A stretch of 8,127 nucleotides of DNA from NCBI GenBank assembly GCA_003669255.1, contig QWPO01000080.1, positions 1-8,127 of the forward strand. Reading direction: 5' to 3'. Source of the DNA: Planctomycetota bacterium (GTDB lineage Bacteria; Planctomycetota; Planctomycetia; Pirellulales; UBA1268). The stretch's first letter is position 1; the number at the start of each line of letters is the position of its first letter. The position numbers and the translations under genes are program-made. Of this stretch, positions 6,325 to 8,127 are shown in pieces. The notes beneath the pieces were generated by a model that made no database searches, was not told the origin of the DNA, and was given only the letters and a program-made list of their open reading frames with translations.

Positions 6325-6333
6325 TGGTACATT
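6325..6333 (+). promoter_or_regulatory. Extended -10 candidate before the oxidoreductase gene
   Basis: TGGTACATT has the TGn extension plus TACATT, five of six matches to TATAAT. No -35 box is visible, which extended -10 promoters can do without. The start would be near 6340, giving a leader of about 38 bases with GGAGG before the ATG. Confidence 0.35.
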
Positions 6334-6377
6334 GTCGGCGTCAGGAGTTCCTTCCCCAGCCCCGGAGGCCAGAAGCC

Positions 6378-7601
6378 ATGACCACCACGAGCCGTTCGCC
6401 CTCCGCCACCAACGTCAGCCGCCGATCGTTCCTGGAAGGTTCAGTCGCGTTGGCCGCCGCCACCGCGATCCCCGGAGGCGCCTTCGCTGCCGGAAGCGAC
6501 CGGATCAAGATCGGTGTCGTGGGCTGCGGTGGCCGTGGCGTCGGGGCCGCGCTGCAGGCGGTCGCCGCTGATGCCAGCGTCGTGATCGCGGCGCTGGGAG
6601 ACCGCTTTGCCGATCAGCTGGATGCCGCGGCAGCAACGCTCGCCGCCTCCGGAGATGGTCGATTCGCCAGCGGGCTGTTTCACGGCGAACGAGCGGCGGA
6701 GTTCGTGATTGAGTCCGATGTCGACGCGGTGATCCTTGCCACGCCTCCCTGCTATCGCCCCGCCGAAATCGCTGCGGCCGTGCGGGCCGGGCGGCATGTC
6801 TACGCCGAGGCGCCCGTGGGAATCGATGCAGCGGGCGTGCGGTGCGCCGCAGCAGGCGTCGAGGACGGACGACGTCGTGGGCTCTCGCTGGCCTCGGGCC
6901 TGCAATCGCGGCACCACTCGCCGACCCGATCGGTTGTGGTCGCCATCGCGGCCGGTGGCATCGGCCAGCCGCTGCGGGCGGTCGCGATCCAGCACATCGG
7001 CCTGCCGTGGGTCCGTCCGCATCAGAAGGGCTGGTCCGCCGAAGATGCGGCCGTTCGCAACTGGATCGGCGATGAGCGGCTCTCGGGGGGCGTCTTCCTG
7101 GAGCACCTCGTGCATGCCGTCGACCGCTGCTCATGGGCTCTCGGGGAGCCGACGCCGCTGATGGCCACCGCCATCCCCACGACCATCGCCCTACCGCAGC
7201 CACTGGACCGCCGCATGGCGGCAGCGGCGCGGATCGCGTTTGCCGGCGGCGCCACCCTCGAGATCGACGTCATCCGCCGCGAAGGCATCGAGGATCGCGT
7301 GGAAGAAACCCTCTACGGTCGCCGCGGCAACGCCGATCTCCGGCGGTGCACGATCCCGGGCCAAGCCTTCGCCGCCGCAGCGGGCGACGCGGGTGGCCAC
7401 GCCACCTGCATGGCGTCGTTCATCGAGTCGCTGAAGGGCGGCCCCCACCGCGACGACCTCGCGACAGCCTGCCGAAGCACCATGCTGGCAGTGATGGCAC
7501 AGTCTGCAGCGGCGGGCGGGGCACCGGTGGCCTGGCAGGATCTCTGGCGGCCGTCTTCGGCCCCACCGCCCTCACAACCGGTACAATCGTCATTGGTGTG
7601 A
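6378..7601 (+). CDS. Tat-exported Gfo/Idh/MocA-family oxidoreductase, catalytic motif altered
   Basis: NAD(P)-dependent sugar or cyclitol dehydrogenase family, 407 residues. A twin-arginine signal SRRSFLEG (14-21) is followed by a hydrophobic stretch and AFA (35-37), so the protein is predicted to be folded before export. The Rossmann fold begins at 43 with KIGVVGCGGRGVG, the dinucleotide loop. DAVILATPP (116-124) and GRHVYAEAPVGID (138-150) follow. In the family the latter normally reads EKP, whose Lys is catalytic; here it is E144-A145-P146. The substrate-domain signature is kept: SGGVFLEHLVHAVD (236-249), with H246 and D249. The C-terminal tail (about 391-407) is Pro/Ser-rich. The start is ATG 6378, with GGAGG nine bases upstream, and it opens directly onto the Tat signal. 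Such exported members are abundant in planctomycetes, often with unknown sugar substrates. It might be a non-canonical or non-catalytic member. Confidence 0.93.
   Translation: MTTTSRSPSATNVSRRSFLEGSVALAAATAIPGGAFAAGSDRIKIGVVGCGGRGVGAALQAVAADASVVIAALGDRFADQLDAAAATLAASGDGRFASGLFHGERAAEFVIESDVDAVILATPPCYRPAEIAAAVRAGRHVYAEAPVGIDAAGVRCAAAGVEDGRRRGLSLASGLQSRHHSPTRSVVVAIAAGGIGQPLRAVAIQHIGLPWVRPHQKGWSAEDAAVRNWIGDERLSGGVFLEHLVHAVDRCSWALGEPTPLMATAIPTTIALPQPLDRRMAAAARIAFAGGATLEIDVIRREGIEDRVEETLYGRRGNADLRRCTIPGQAFAAAAGDAGGHATCMASFIESLKGGPHRDDLATACRSTMLAVMAQSAAAGGAPVAWQDLWRPSSAPPPSQPVQSSLV
7582..7587 (+). promoter_or_regulatory. -10-like hexamer at the 3' end of the oxidoreductase gene
   Basis: TACAAT matches TATAAT at five of six positions and overlaps the last codons of the oxidoreductase. 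No -35 box is seen at 16-18 bases. If used, it would give the downstream membrane protein gene a leader of about 128 bases. Confidence 0.25.
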
Positions 7602-7637
7602 ATCGGCGGCCGCTGCCGAGTCGATGACGCTGCCGAT

Positions 7638-7653
7638 GCCCGGCACTCCGGGC
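7638..7653 (+). terminator. 6-bp hairpin downstream of the oxidoreductase gene
   Basis: GCCCGG and CCGGGC pair around the tetraloop CACT, 37 bases past the stop codon. No T tract follows, so intrinsic termination is uncertain. It could also fold in the leader of the next gene. Confidence 0.35.
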
Positions 7654-7721
7654 GCGGGGGAGCCGGCTGCGCGGCCCGCCTCCCGGTTGAGTGGCTGGGT
7701 ACCGCGTGAGGGACGCGAACG

Positions 7722-8127
7722 ATGGCGACCACGAACCCGACCGTCTACCGGCTGAGCATCGCGCTCATCGTATTCGTCCTGCTCACCTTCATCCTGACAA
7801 TCACCACGTATCTGTTCTTCAAGCAGCGGATGGACGAGCGGGCCAAGGCCCAGGTGGCCGAGAAGGCCTCGTCTGAGAAGCAGGAGTTGCTGAACTCCGC
7901 GCAGCGCGAGAACGAGGGGCTTCGCACGATCATCGGTGCCGCCGAGGGCTCCACGCTCGAGACGATCGAGACCGACCTCAACACGCTGTTCGCGAACGAC
8001 TTCGCCGGCTTCAACGAGGAGCCGAAATCGTACGGCAGGCTCGTGTCCTGGCTGCGAGGCCAGTTTCGCGACAAGGACAAGGCGGTCCAGTCCGCCAAGA
8101 CCGACCAGGAAAACACAAAAAAGGAAA
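7722..8127 (+). CDS. Single-pass membrane protein with coiled coil, N-terminal part only
   Basis: I do not recognise the family. The first 135 codons are present and the frame is open at the right edge. A short N-terminus is followed by one hydrophobic segment at about 11-33 (LSIALIVFVLLTFILTITTYLFF), then a basic/acidic region FKQRMDERAKAQ. A highly charged helical stretch at about 35-70 has the look of a coiled coil. Residues about 75-135 remain polar and mostly helical. The basic residues just after the segment suggest an uncleaved anchor with the C-terminal part in the cytoplasm, but the topology is not certain. The start is ATG 7722, with AGGG about nine bases upstream. It lies 120 bases after the oxidoreductase stop on the same strand, with a hairpin between, so co-transcription is possible but not shown. 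Confidence 0.85.
   Translation, partial: MATTNPTVYRLSIALIVFVLLTFILTITTYLFFKQRMDERAKAQVAEKASSEKQELLNSAQRENEGLRTIIGAAEGSTLETIETDLNTLFANDFAGFNEEPKSYGRLVSWLRGQFRDKDKAVQSAKTDQENTKKE

Noticed and set aside
6324..6377. Earlier GTG start for the oxidoreductase
   Set aside because: It lacks a ribosome binding site and would put 18 residues before the Tat signal. ATG 6378 has GGAGG at good spacing.
1..8127. CRISPR arrays, tRNA or rRNA genes, insertion sequences, integrase or attachment sites
   Set aside because: No regularly spaced repeats, no cloverleaf or rRNA-like sequence, and no transposase or recombinase motif were seen on either strand.

Overview
The window reads as ordinary chromosome from a high-GC planctomycete, probably of the Pirellulales type. 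This rests on family recognition, not a search. The signs are a DUF1570 exported metallopeptidase, a Tat-exported Gfo/Idh/MocA oxidoreductase with the GCGGRG nucleotide-binding loop, a HEAT-repeat lipoprotein, a diadenylate cyclase that looks like the archaeal DacZ type, and weak or absent Shine-Dalgarno sequences. I see no tRNA, rRNA, CRISPR array, insertion sequence or phage gene.

Layout. Four genes lie on the minus strand, read from about 4981 down to 1: a HEAT-repeat lipoprotein (4981-4283), an uncharacterised exported or lipid-anchored all-helical protein (4062-2431), a c-di-AMP synthase (2307-1378), and the N-terminal 332 residues of DNA polymerase I (996-1, cut by the window edge). Three genes lie on the plus strand: a DUF1570 zinc-metallopeptidase-like protein (5129-6316), a Tat-signal oxidoreductase (6378-7601), and the first 135 codons of a single-pass membrane protein with a coiled coil (7722 to the right edge). 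The two groups diverge from a shared 147-base spacer at 4982-5128.

How the genes relate. The two left-hand envelope proteins share strand and spacing and may be co-transcribed from a promoter candidate at 5007-5035. The cyclase has its own promoter candidate (2392-2420). The polymerase is separated from the cyclase by 381 non-coding bases rich in inverted repeats. The neighbourhood mixes housekeeping replication, nucleotide second-messenger synthesis and exported proteins, and I cannot show that they form one pathway.

Most worth a second look: the DacZ-like cyclase with an RHW in place of the RHR motif; the 997-1377 spacer with several perfect inverted repeats; a recurring TAYGCT hexamer upstream of three minus-strand genes; loss of the usual EKP lysine in the oxidoreductase; and the uncharacterised helical lipoprotein next to the HEAT lipoprotein. 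I found no convincing new multi-gene system.
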